From Pseudomonadaceae bacterium (lineage in GTDB: Bacteria; Pseudomonadota; Gammaproteobacteria; Pseudomonadales; Pseudomonadaceae), in contig CAAFUS010000009.1 in assembly GCA_900766265.1 (NCBI GenBank), forward strand, positions 62,001 to 126,000: DNA of 64,000 nt, given 5' to 3'. A model generated the notes under the pieces. The model worked only from the letters and a program-made list of their open reading frames with translations, searched no databases and had not been told where the DNA came from. This document shows, in pieces, positions 56,650 through 64,000 of this stretch (position 1 is its first letter; each line of letters starts with the position of its first letter). Position numbers and translations under genes: made by a program.

Positions 56650-57558
56650 ATGCTGGATCGTCTTACCGGAATGCGGGTACTGGCGCGCGCGGCCCAGGCC
56701 GGCAGCCTGTCGGCGGCCGGGCGCCAGCTCGGAATGTCCGCGGCGATGGCCACCAAGCACATCGATGCCCTGGAGACACGTCTGGGCGTGAAGCTGCTGC
56801 ACCGCTCCACCCGCGGGCTGACCCTGACCGACATCGGTGCGACCTACCTCGAAGCCTGCCTGCGCATCCTTGACGAGGTGGACGAGGCCGAAGCCGCGGC
56901 CGCGTCCCAGCGGGTCGACGCCAGCGGGCTGTTGCGCATGAACGTGCCGCTGTCCTTCGGTACCCGCTTCATCGCACCGCTAATGCCTGAGTTCGCCCGC
57001 CGACACCCGGCGGTCATCGTCGAGCTGGGTCTCAACGACAGTCAGATCGATCTGATCGATGGCGGATGGGACATGGGCGTCCGCATCGGCCGGCTGGCCA
57101 GCGGGCCGATGCAGGCACGCCAGCTGAGCGATTGTCCGATGCGCGTCTGCGCCGCGCCGGCCTACCTGGCGCAACGCGGTACGCCGCTTTCGGTAGCCGA
57201 ACTGGCCGACCACAATTGCCTGAGTTACAGCCTCTCGCCCCTGGCCGGCCCCGGCGAATGGGCATTCGGCCGCGACGGCGACATCCGGGTGCCGGTACGG
57301 GGCGACCTGATCGCCAACAACGGCGCCGCCCTGGTTGCCGCAGCGGTCGGCGGCCAGGGCATCGTCTACCAGCCGCAGTTCATCGTCGGCGAGGCGCTGC
57401 GCCGCGGCACCTTGCAGGTCCTGACCCTCGACCAGCCCTGCTACGAGCTGGGCGGCATCCATGCGATCTACCCGCGCAACCGCCGTCCGCCAGCCAAGGT
57501 CCGGGCGATGATCGACTACCTCGCCGAAGCCTTCGCAGGCCGCGATCCGTTTGGATGA
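56650..57558 (+). CDS. LysR-family regulator divergent to the dioxygenase gene
   Basis: 302 residues. HTH at 1-60 (RAAQAGSLSAAGRQLGMSAAMATKHIDALETRLGVKLLHRSTRG), then the effector domain beginning GLLRMNVPLSFGTRFIAP with DLIDGGWDMGVRIGRLA. This is the CrgA/YhjC-like branch. Ribosome sites AGGAG just upstream of ATG 56650. It probably controls the dioxygenase 104 bp away. Confidence 0.93.
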   Translation: MLDRLTGMRVLARAAQAGSLSAAGRQLGMSAAMATKHIDALETRLGVKLLHRSTRGLTLTDIGATYLEACLRILDEVDEAEAAAASQRVDASGLLRMNVPLSFGTRFIAPLMPEFARRHPAVIVELGLNDSQIDLIDGGWDMGVRIGRLASGPMQARQLSDCPMRVCAAPAYLAQRGTPLSVAELADHNCLSYSLSPLAGPGEWAFGRDGDIRVPVRGDLIANNGAALVAAAVGGQGIVYQPQFIVGEALRRGTLQVLTLDQPCYELGGIHAIYPRNRRPPAKVRAMIDYLAEAFAGRDPFG

Positions 57559-57887
57559 AGTGCCGTGAATGGTCCAGGAGGTCCGCGCGCTGAAAGGGTT
57601 AGGCGAGTGCGCTAACGCCTCCCTGTCAGTTCCGCTTCTCTCCAGCCCAGCCCCTCGCGGCAGAGCCGCCGTCCACGGCAAAAACTTCACCCCCAGGTGA
57701 ACCGCCAAAGCCGCCGTCAGTCGGAAACAGTAGGCATCTTCAGAGCATGCACCGCTTGATCCAGCGGCCAAGGCGCCATGAGTGCGCGCATTTGCGGGTT
57801 CGCTGCAGACTCGGCCTGCCGAGCCGAGCGCCCTAGGCCTCGAGATGGCGACATGGTCGCCCGTACCGCCAACTGATCGGAGAGACT
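57559..57887. other. 329-bp non-coding stretch before the alcohol dehydrogenase gene
   Basis: No supported gene on either strand. A short inverted repeat GTTAG/CTAAC is at about 57598-57616 without a U-run. The ribosome site GGAGAG (57876-57881) belongs to the dehydrogenase. Nothing else is evident. Confidence 0.4.
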
Positions 57888-59177
57888 ATGAAAGCAGTTG
57901 TATTTCACGACGTAGGCGACATCCGTCTGGACGATGTACCGGAGCCGCGCATCGAAGCGCCCACCGACGCCATCGTGCGGATCACCGCATCGGCCATCTG
58001 CGGCACCGACCTGCATTTCGTCCGCGGCACCTTCAGCGGCATGAAACCCGGCACCATCCTTGGCCATGAAGGCGTCGGTATCGTCGAGGAGCTGGGCGAA
58101 GACGTACGCAACCTGGAGGTCGGTGATCGGGTGGTGATCCCCTCCACCATCGCCTGCGGAAACTGTTCCTACTGCCGCGCCGGCTATTACGCCCAATGCG
58201 ACACCGCCAACCCCAACGGCAAGTCGGCCGGCACCTCGTTCTTCGGCGGCCCGGCAGCGACCGGCCCGTTCAACGGCCTGCAGGCGGAAAAAGCCCGAAT
58301 CCCCTTTGCCAACATCGGGCTGGTGAAGCTGCCGCCGGAGATCAGCGACGACCAGGCGATCCTGCTGTCGGACATCTTCCCCACCGGCTACTTCGGTGCC
58401 GACATGGCCGGCATCAAGGACGGCGACACCGTGGCCGTGTTCGGCTGCGGCCCGGTCGGCCTGTTCGCCATCGCCAGCGCGCGGCTGATGAGCGCCGGCC
58501 GCATCTTCGCGATCGACCAGTTCGATGATCGCCTGCGCATGGCGCGCAAACAGGGCGCCGAGGTGATCGATTTCAACCGCGAAGATCCGGTCGAGGCGAT
58601 CAAGCGGCTCACCGGCGGTATCGGCGTCGACCGGGTGATCGACGCCGTGGGCGTCGATGCCGAGCATGGGCTGTGCGGCCACCGCAGCGAAGCCAAGCCC
58701 GTCAGCGATGAGCCCCAGGGGGACGACGGCAGCTGGAAGCCCGGCGATGCACCGGCGCAAGCCCTGGAATGGGCGGTACAGAGTCTGGCCAAGGCCGGCA
58801 CGCTGTCGATCATTGGCGTCTACCCGCCCGACGCCATGACCTTCCCTATCGGCATGGCGATGAATCGCAACCTGACCCTCACCATGGGCAACTGCCACCA
58901 CCGCAAGTACATCCCCAAGCTGATCGAGATGGTCATGGCCAAGCGCATCGATCCGGCGCAAGTCCTCACCCAGGTCAAGCCGATGAACGACGTGATCGCG
59001 GCGTTCAAGGCGTTCGATCGGCGCGAAAACGGGTGGGTCAAGGTGGAGCTGCTTCCGCAGTCGACGCGCTCGGACGACGAGGCGGACAGCGCACGTGGCG
59101 AGGAGCGGCTCGATGACGCCATCGCCGATACATTCCCGGCCAGCGATCCGACCACCATGCAGAACCCCAAGCGTTGA
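57888..59177 (+). CDS. Zinc-dependent alcohol dehydrogenase (FdhA/threonine-dehydrogenase-like) with DTFPASDP tail
   Basis: 429 residues of the MDR superfamily. Catalytic zinc ligands Cys38 (AICGTDLHF), His60-Glu61 (LGHEGVGIVEELG); structural zinc Cys90, 93, 96, 104 (ACGNCSYCRAGYYAQC); Rossmann motif VFGCGPVGLFAI. The GTSFFGGPAATGPFNG insert is typical of the glutathione-independent formaldehyde-dehydrogenase branch. The last 30 residues (ERLDDAIADTFPASDPTT) carry a DxFPASDP motif that normally occurs as a separate short module. Substrate uncertain. First of a plus-strand series ending at 63149. Confidence 0.9.
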   Translation: MKAVVFHDVGDIRLDDVPEPRIEAPTDAIVRITASAICGTDLHFVRGTFSGMKPGTILGHEGVGIVEELGEDVRNLEVGDRVVIPSTIACGNCSYCRAGYYAQCDTANPNGKSAGTSFFGGPAATGPFNGLQAEKARIPFANIGLVKLPPEISDDQAILLSDIFPTGYFGADMAGIKDGDTVAVFGCGPVGLFAIASARLMSAGRIFAIDQFDDRLRMARKQGAEVIDFNREDPVEAIKRLTGGIGVDRVIDAVGVDAEHGLCGHRSEAKPVSDEPQGDDGSWKPGDAPAQALEWAVQSLAKAGTLSIIGVYPPDAMTFPIGMAMNRNLTLTMGNCHHRKYIPKLIEMVMAKRIDPAQVLTQVKPMNDVIAAFKAFDRRENGWVKVELLPQSTRSDDEADSARGEERLDDAIADTFPASDPTTMQNPKR

Positions 59178-59195
59178 TCCAGGGAGCAGTCGGGC

Positions 59196-60110
59196 ATGGC
59201 CGCCGTCCACGTCGGAATATCGGGCTGGCGCTACACCCCGTGGCGCGGCGATTTCTATCCCAAGGGGCTTGTGCAGAAGAACGAGCTGCACTTCGCCTCC
59301 CGTGCGGTCAGCAGCATCGAAATCAACGGCTCGTTCTACTCGCTGCAGAAACCGGAGCTTTATGCGAACTGGTATGCCGACACGCCGCAAGGCTTCGTAT
59401 TCAGCGTCAAGGCGCCGCGTTACGTTACGCATATCCGGCGCCTCCAAGACATCGAAAAACCCATCGCGAACTTCTTCGCGTCGGGCATTTTCAATCTGCG
59501 TGAAAAACTCGGCCCGATCCTCTGGCAGTTTCCGCCCTCCTTCAAATTCAACCCCGAAGTCTTCGAGGCGTTCCTCCGGCTGCTGCCGGCCGACACCGAG
59601 GCGGCGCTCGAAGCGGCCCGTGGTTGCGACCCGCGGATGGAAGGCCGCAGTTGTCTGGAAATCGACCGCAAGCGACGAATGCGCCACGCCGTGGAAATCC
59701 GTCACGAGAGCTTCGTCGATCCGGCCTTCGTTGCCCTCCTGCGCCAGTACCAGGTGGCGCTGGTGGTTGCCGACACGGCGGGGAAATGGCCTTACCGGGA
59801 GGACCTGACCAGCGACTTCGTCTATATCCGCCTGCACGGCGCCGAACAGCTCTACACCAGCGGCTACACCCCCGAGGCGCTGGATGAATGGTGCCGGCGC
59901 ATCAGCCTCTGGCGCGACGGCTCACAGCCCGAAGATGCCCATCTCATCAGCCAAGTCGCGCCCTCCAGGCGCAAGTCCCGAGACGTGTACTGCTATTTCG
60001 ATAACGACGTGAAAGTCCGGGCGCCCTACGACGCACGAGGCCTGCTCGAGCGCCTCGGTCTGGACGCCGATCTGGAAACCACGCCAGGCCAGTTGCAAGG
60101 AGACAAGTAG
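59196..60110 (+). CDS. DUF72 (YecE-like) protein
   Basis: 304 residues. HVGISGWRYTPWRGDFYPKG at the N-terminus and EINGSFYSLQKPELYANWYADTP are the DUF72 signature; the TIM-barrel continues with GPILWQFPPSFKFN, AVEIRHESF, VVADTAGKWP, and ends DVYCYFDNDVKVRAPYDA. Function unknown in all bacteria. ATG 59196 has GGGAG upstream; its stop touches the next GTG start. Confidence 0.92.
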   Translation: MAAVHVGISGWRYTPWRGDFYPKGLVQKNELHFASRAVSSIEINGSFYSLQKPELYANWYADTPQGFVFSVKAPRYVTHIRRLQDIEKPIANFFASGIFNLREKLGPILWQFPPSFKFNPEVFEAFLRLLPADTEAALEAARGCDPRMEGRSCLEIDRKRRMRHAVEIRHESFVDPAFVALLRQYQVALVVADTAGKWPYREDLTSDFVYIRLHGAEQLYTSGYTPEALDEWCRRISLWRDGSQPEDAHLISQVAPSRRKSRDVYCYFDNDVKVRAPYDARGLLERLGLDADLETTPGQLQGDK

Positions 60111-60910
60111 TGACTCACCCCCACGCGCCACTGGACCCCACCCAACTCGACGCGCACATGGCCACCGCGGTCAATTCGATCCGACTCCTCACGGTCAATA
60201 CCCACAAGGGCTTCACCGCACTCAACCGCCGCTTCATCCTGCCGGAACTGCGCGAGGCGGTACGCAGCGTCAGCGCCGACGTGGTGTTCCTGCAGGAGGT
60301 GCTGGGCACCCACCAGAAACACGCGGTGCGTTTCCACAACTGGCCGCAGACGCCGCAGTACGAGTTTCTCGCCGACAGCATCTGGACCGACTTCGCCTAC
60401 GGCCGCAACGCCGTCTACCCGGATGGCGACCACGGCAACGCGGTGCTGTCGAAGTTTCCGATCCTGCGCTACGAGAACCTCGACATCTCCATCAGCGGCC
60501 CGGAGCGCCGCGGGCTATTGCATACGGTGCTGCAGGTGCCCGGGCACGATGAATTCCACGCCATCTGCGTGCACCTTGGGCTGCGCGAAGCGCACCGCCA
60601 GCAGCAGCTCAAGCTGCTCTGCGAGCTGCTCGACAGCCTGCCCGAGGGCGCGCCGGTGGTAGTGGCCGGCGATTTCAACGACTGGCGCCTGCGCGCCGGC
60701 CAGGTCCTGGACCACTGCAACGGTCTCTACGAGGTGTTCCAGGTGGCCCATGGCTGCCTGGCCAAGACATTCCCCGCGCGATGGCCGCTGCTGCGGCTCG
60801 ACCGCATCTACGTGCGCAATGCGACGAGCCATTCGCCGAAAATTCTCGGCAACAAACCCTGGACTCATCTGTCCGATCATCTGCCCCTGGCGGTGGAGAT
60901 ACATCTATGA
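60110..60910 (+). CDS. Endonuclease/exonuclease/phosphatase-fold protein (YbhP-like)
   Basis: 266 residues from GTG 60110 (AAGGAGA 8 nt before; TAGTG overlap). EEP-fold residues: Asn30 in LLTVNTHKG, Glu63 in VFLQEVLG, GNAVLSKFPI, VVAGDFNDWR, LDRIYVRN and terminal SDHLPLAVEI. It probably cleaves a phosphodiester; in E. coli ybhP is cotranscribed with clsB and ybhN, and the same order occurs here with a 4-nt overlap to clsB. An in-frame ATG at 60158 is a possible alternative start. Confidence 0.9.
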   Translation: MTHPHAPLDPTQLDAHMATAVNSIRLLTVNTHKGFTALNRRFILPELREAVRSVSADVVFLQEVLGTHQKHAVRFHNWPQTPQYEFLADSIWTDFAYGRNAVYPDGDHGNAVLSKFPILRYENLDISISGPERRGLLHTVLQVPGHDEFHAICVHLGLREAHRQQQLKLLCELLDSLPEGAPVVVAGDFNDWRLRAGQVLDHCNGLYEVFQVAHGCLAKTFPARWPLLRLDRIYVRNATSHSPKILGNKPWTHLSDHLPLAVEIHL

Positions 60911-62160
60911 AATTTCACTGGAGAGACGGAAATCGTCTTCAGTTGCTGGAGAACGGCGAGGAATTCTTCCCCGCAGTGTTCGAGGCCATCGGACTGGCCC
61001 AGAAGGAAGTGTTGCTCGAAACCTTCATCCTCTTCGAAGACAAGATCGGCACCGAGCTGCAACGAGTGCTGATCGACGCGGCCAAGCGTGGCGTCAGTAT
61101 CGACATCACGGTGGATGGCTACGGCTCGGCCGACCTGAGCGAGCCTTTCATCAAGTCGCTGACCGACGTCGGGATACGCATCCACATGTTCGATCCGCGC
61201 AAGCGCCTGATGGGCAAGCGGGTCAACGTGTTCCGCCGGCTGCACCGCAAGATCGTGGTGGTCGACGCGGAGGTGGCATTCATCGGCGGGATCAACTTCT
61301 CCGCCGACCACGTTGGCGACTTCGGCCCTGGGGCCAAGCAGGACTATGCGGTGATGGTCGAGGGACCGGTGGTCAACGACATCCACCGCTTCGCGTTGAG
61401 CACAGTCGCCCCGCAGGAATCCGGGCGCTGGTGGAACCGCCGCCGCACCCCGTACAAGCATGACACCCGCGTATCGCCATCGCGGGGCGACGCACGCACG
61501 CTGTTCGTCACCCGCGACAACGAGGAGCATCGCAACGACATCGAGGAGCATTACCTGCAGGCGATCCGCGATGCGCGCTCGCGGCTGGTGATCGCCAACG
61601 CCTACTTCTTCCCCGGCTACCGGGTGCTCCGAGAGATCCGCAACGCCGCGCGCCGGGGCGTGCGGGTGCGGCTGATTCTGCAGGGCGAGCCGGACATGCC
61701 GATCGCCAAGTTCGGCGCGCGCATGCTCTACAACTACCTGATGCGAGACGGTGTGGAGATCCACGAATACTGCCGTCGACCGCTGCACGGCAAGGTGGCG
61801 CTGGCCGATTACGAATGGTCCACCGTGGGCTCGAGCAACCTCGACCCGCTGAGCCTGTCGCTGAATCTGGAGGCGAACCTGATCATCCGCGACCACAGCT
61901 TCAACCGGCACCTGCATGAAAAACTCGAGGTGCTGCTGCAGAACGACTGCCGTCGTATTCCGCTCGAACGCATCGTGCGCGGTTACTTCTGGCGCGCACC
62001 GCTGGTGTTCGTCATCTTTCACTTCCTGCGCCATTTCCCGGCGCTGGTGGGACTGATCCCGGCGCACACACCCAAGGTCGCCGTATTTGGCGGCTCGCCT
62101 CCGGAGGAAGGCGCCCTGCGGTCGGCCCAGACGTCCCCTCTGCCGCGAGACAGCCAATGA
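60907..62160 (+). CDS. clsB: Cardiolipin synthase B
   Basis: 417 residues with two phospholipase-D HKD motifs (HRKIVVVDAEVAFIGGIN and HGKVALADYEWSTVGSSN). RLQLLENGEEFFPAVFEAI and LETFILFEDKIGTEL are typical of ClsB. It condenses phosphatidylglycerol with another phospholipid to cardiolipin at the inner membrane. A hydrophobic C-terminal patch (FWRAPLVFVIFHFL) may be a membrane tether. Its overlaps with the EEP gene and the next gene are 4 nt each. Confidence 0.94.
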   Translation: MKFHWRDGNRLQLLENGEEFFPAVFEAIGLAQKEVLLETFILFEDKIGTELQRVLIDAAKRGVSIDITVDGYGSADLSEPFIKSLTDVGIRIHMFDPRKRLMGKRVNVFRRLHRKIVVVDAEVAFIGGINFSADHVGDFGPGAKQDYAVMVEGPVVNDIHRFALSTVAPQESGRWWNRRRTPYKHDTRVSPSRGDARTLFVTRDNEEHRNDIEEHYLQAIRDARSRLVIANAYFFPGYRVLREIRNAARRGVRVRLILQGEPDMPIAKFGARMLYNYLMRDGVEIHEYCRRPLHGKVALADYEWSTVGSSNLDPLSLSLNLEANLIIRDHSFNRHLHEKLEVLLQNDCRRIPLERIVRGYFWRAPLVFVIFHFLRHFPALVGLIPAHTPKVAVFGGSPPEEGALRSAQTSPLPRDSQ

Positions 62161-63149
62161 CCGCAAGCCACGCGCAGGACGCACCCCAGAGCCGCTGGCG
62201 TCGCTGGTGGCCGATCATCAAGAAGATCTTCACCTATGTGTTCTTCGCCCTGGTCATCGGCCTGCTGGTGAGCCTGGCGCGCAACATCGACTGGCAAGAG
62301 GTGTGGACCACCCTGCGCAACTACGATGGGCGCACCCTGCTCTTCGCCGGCGCGGCCGCGCTGGGCAGCTACGCGGTGTATTGCTGCTTCGACGTACTGG
62401 GCAAGCGCTACGCCCGGCATCACCTGCCGGTGAGGCAGATCCTGCCGGTGACCTTCGTCTGCTACGCGTTCAACCTGAACCTCAGTGCCTGGGTCGGCGG
62501 GATAGCCCTGCGCTTCCGGCTGTACTCGCGGCTCGGCCTGAAGCCCGCACAGATCACCCGGGTGTTCACCTTGAGCGTGCTGACCAACTGGCTGGGCTAC
62601 ATGTGGCTGGCCGGCGTGATCTTCGCCTTCGGCTGGATCACGCCGCCGACGCAGTGGGAAATCGGCGCGACCGCCCTGCGCTTTCTCGGCGCGGCGCTGA
62701 TCGGCGTCGCGGTGATCTACCTCGCCCTGTGCGGTTTTTCCAAACGACGCTCATGGACCCTGCGCGGCCATGAGATACAGCTCCCCTCGCTGCGCCTGGC
62801 CGTCGTGCAACTGGTGCTCGGGGCGGCCAACTGGACGCTGATGGCGCTGGTGGTGTACTTCATGCTGTCGCAACAGGTCAGCTATCCGCAGGTGCTGGGC
62901 ATCCTGATGATCAGCAGCATTGCCGGCGTCCTCGCCCACATCCCGGCCGGCCTGGGCGTGATCGAAGCCGTGTTCGTCGCCATGCTCGCCGACGAGATGA
63001 GCAAGGGCAGCATCGTCGCAGCACTGATCGGCTACCGCGTCATCTATTTCCTGATTCCCCTGCTCTTCGCCACCCTGGTGTATGTCGTGCTGGAAGCGCG
63101 GGCGAAGAAGCTGCGCAGCCGGCGTCCAGAGGGGCAGAAGCACTCCTGA
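62157..63149 (+). CDS. YbhN-like (UPF0104/LPG-synthase transmembrane-domain) membrane protein
   Basis: 330 residues with about eight hydrophobic segments (IFTYVFFALVIGLLVSLA, LLFAGAAALGSYAVYCCF, LSVLTNWLGYMWLAGVIFAF, MALVVYFMLSQQ and so on). The GVLAHIPAGLGVIEAVF block matches the lysylphosphatidylglycerol flippase-type family without the catalytic C-terminal domain. In E. coli ybhN follows clsB as here. A lipid transport or flippase role is inferred, not shown. Confidence 0.9.
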   Translation: MTASHAQDAPQSRWRRWWPIIKKIFTYVFFALVIGLLVSLARNIDWQEVWTTLRNYDGRTLLFAGAAALGSYAVYCCFDVLGKRYARHHLPVRQILPVTFVCYAFNLNLSAWVGGIALRFRLYSRLGLKPAQITRVFTLSVLTNWLGYMWLAGVIFAFGWITPPTQWEIGATALRFLGAALIGVAVIYLALCGFSKRRSWTLRGHEIQLPSLRLAVVQLVLGAANWTLMALVVYFMLSQQVSYPQVLGILMISSIAGVLAHIPAGLGVIEAVFVAMLADEMSKGSIVAALIGYRVIYFLIPLLFATLVYVVLEARAKKLRSRRPEGQKHS

Positions 63150-63295
63150 TACCGCGTGATTCCGTGCGGGCCGGGGCCCATTGACGGTCACGACTGGCGC
63201 CGACCGCGCCCACGACCGTGACAGGCACCCAGCCACCGGCACCCACTGTCCGGATATAAGCGCCCAGCCACTGACCGAGGCGACATATACCGTCG

Positions 63296-63357
63296 TAGCG
63301 GTCCCGACCGCTATCTTCAGGTTCTGAAACGACGATGCGCCGAGACCGGCGCATCGT
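63296..63357. terminator. Pair of hairpins between the clsB operon and glgB
   Basis: First, TAGCGGT (63296-63302) with ACCGCTA (63307-63313), loop CCCG. Second, ACGATGCGCCG (63332-63342) with CGGCGCATCGT (63347-63357), an 11-bp perfect stem with a 4-nt loop. The second lies 28 nt past the glgB stop (minus strand) and is followed there by CGTTTC, so it may end glgB; the first could end the plus-strand operon. T-runs are weak. Confidence 0.5.
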
Positions 63358-63384
63358 ACTACCCCACGGCGCCTAACTGGCGCC

Positions 63385-64000
63385 CTACTCTTGCGGGCGC
63401 AGGATGATCACCGACAGCGGTGGCAGGGTCAGCTGCAGCGAGTACGGCTGGCCATGGTTTGGCTCCTCTTGCGCCACGACGCCCCCGCCGTTGCCGACGT
63501 TGGAGCCACCGTAGACCTCGGCGTCGCTGTTGAGCACTTCCAGCCACTTGCTCGCGACCGGCACGCCGATGCGGTACTCATGGCGTACCACGGGCGTGAA
63601 GTTGACGACCACCAGCAGCGGATGCCCGGTAGCGCTACGGCGTAGCCAGGCGAAGATGCTGTTCTGTCGATCGTCGCCGATCAGCCACTGGAAACCCCGT
63701 GGGTCGTGGTCGAGCTCGTGCAGCGCCGGTTCCTGGACGTAGAGCCTGTTCAGGTCGCGCATCAGCGACTGAACGCCGCGATGGTCCGGTTCGTCGAGCA
63801 GGAACCAGTCCAGCTCGCGGTCGTGGTTCCACTCGCGCCATTGGCCGAACTCGCTGCCCATGAACAACAACTTCTTTCCGGGGTGCGCCCACATGAAACC
63901 CAGGTACGCCCGCAGGTTGGCGAACTTCTGCCAACGGTCGCCCGGCATCTTGTCGATCAGCGAACCCTTGCCGTGCACCACTTCATCGTGAGAGATCGGC
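63385..64000 (-). CDS. glgB: 1,4-alpha-glucan branching enzyme, C-terminal part (partial)
   Basis: The open frame runs off the window edge. It begins PISHDEVVHGKGSLIDKMPG, the conserved GlgB D-region, followed by KKLLFMGSEFGQWREWNHDRELDW, DHDPRGFQWL and the beta-sandwich end VVVNFTPVVRHEYRIGVP / LPPLSVIILRP. It makes alpha-1,6 branches in glycogen. About 204 residues are visible; the catalytic centre and start are outside. In Pseudomonas glgB often sits beside treS/glgE genes, which would be upstream of it beyond the window. Confidence 0.95.
   Translation of the reverse strand, partial: PISHDEVVHGKGSLIDKMPGDRWQKFANLRAYLGFMWAHPGKKLLFMGSEFGQWREWNHDRELDWFLLDEPDHRGVQSLMRDLNRLYVQEPALHELDHDPRGFQWLIGDDRQNSIFAWLRRSATGHPLLVVVNFTPVVRHEYRIGVPVASKWLEVLNSDAEVYGGSNVGNGGGVVAQEEPNHGQPYSLQLTLPPLSVIILRPQE

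Noticed and set aside
57717..59837. 706-codon minus-strand frame opposite the alcohol dehydrogenase and DUF72 genes
   Set aside because: Runs across two well-supported genes in the opposite direction; composition is the mirror of their codons.

Overview
GC-rich, densely packed bacterial chromosome of a Pseudomonas-like gammaproteobacterium (Pseudomonadaceae). The evidence is the gene content: a small DUF1652 protein (a family typical of Pseudomonas), a phosphoesterase-ligase-polymerase LigD, a glgA-treZ-malQ-treY-glgX block and a ybhP-clsB-ybhN type trio. Species cannot be fixed from the sequence. No rRNA, tRNA, CRISPR array, insertion sequence or prophage was seen.

Layout. 1-2827: end of a tripartite drug efflux operon (MFS pump, HlyD adaptor, NodT outer-membrane lipoprotein). 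2836-3387: an acetyltransferase gene broken by an in-frame stop. 3555-8032: a small unknown gene, then a giant CheB-CheR-PAS-histidine kinase-receiver gene carrying a +1 frameshift. 8163-17183: assorted metabolic and stress genes (AGE-family sugar epimerase, DUF808 protein, YhhS-like MFS exporter, ClpP-like protease, 19-cysteine copper-storage protein, two divergent short-chain dehydrogenases that both carry export signals). 17325-25896: LysR regulator and a valine/isobutyrate catabolic operon (acyl-CoA ligase, mmsA, enoyl-CoA hydratase, mmsB, 3-hydroxyisobutyryl-CoA hydrolase, isobutyryl-CoA dehydrogenase).

25930-34733 is the most interesting part: a compact catabolic locus whose substrate is unknown. 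It has an oxamate-amidohydrolase-like Ntn hydrolase, a GntR/FCD regulator, a cytosine-deaminase-like amidohydrolase, a branched-chain-amino-acid/amide type ABC importer and an NTF2-like protein. Permease LivM and both ATPases are fused in one 830-residue chain. A palindrome, TTGCTAGCAA, recurs (exact or with one or two changes) in front of the hydrolase, the regulator and the divergent importer/NTF2 promoters, and is the probable operator of the GntR protein.

34746-43338: hybrid histidine kinase, ligD, small exported or hypothetical proteins, a DUF892 ferritin-like protein, an MscS channel and a CinA/PncC-type protein. 43639-54396: glgA, treZ, malQ, treY, a DUF2934 protein and glgX, which together make and trim alpha-glucan and turn its ends into trehalose. 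54576-63149: M23 peptidase, DUF2218, DODA-type dioxygenase with a divergent LysR regulator, a zinc alcohol dehydrogenase with an unusual tail, a DUF72 protein and an EEP nuclease/phosphatase-clsB-YbhN operon. 63385-64000: C-terminal part of glgB on the minus strand. From ligD to the end the content fits a stationary-phase/osmotic-stress region such as is known in other pseudomonads; that reading is inference from content.
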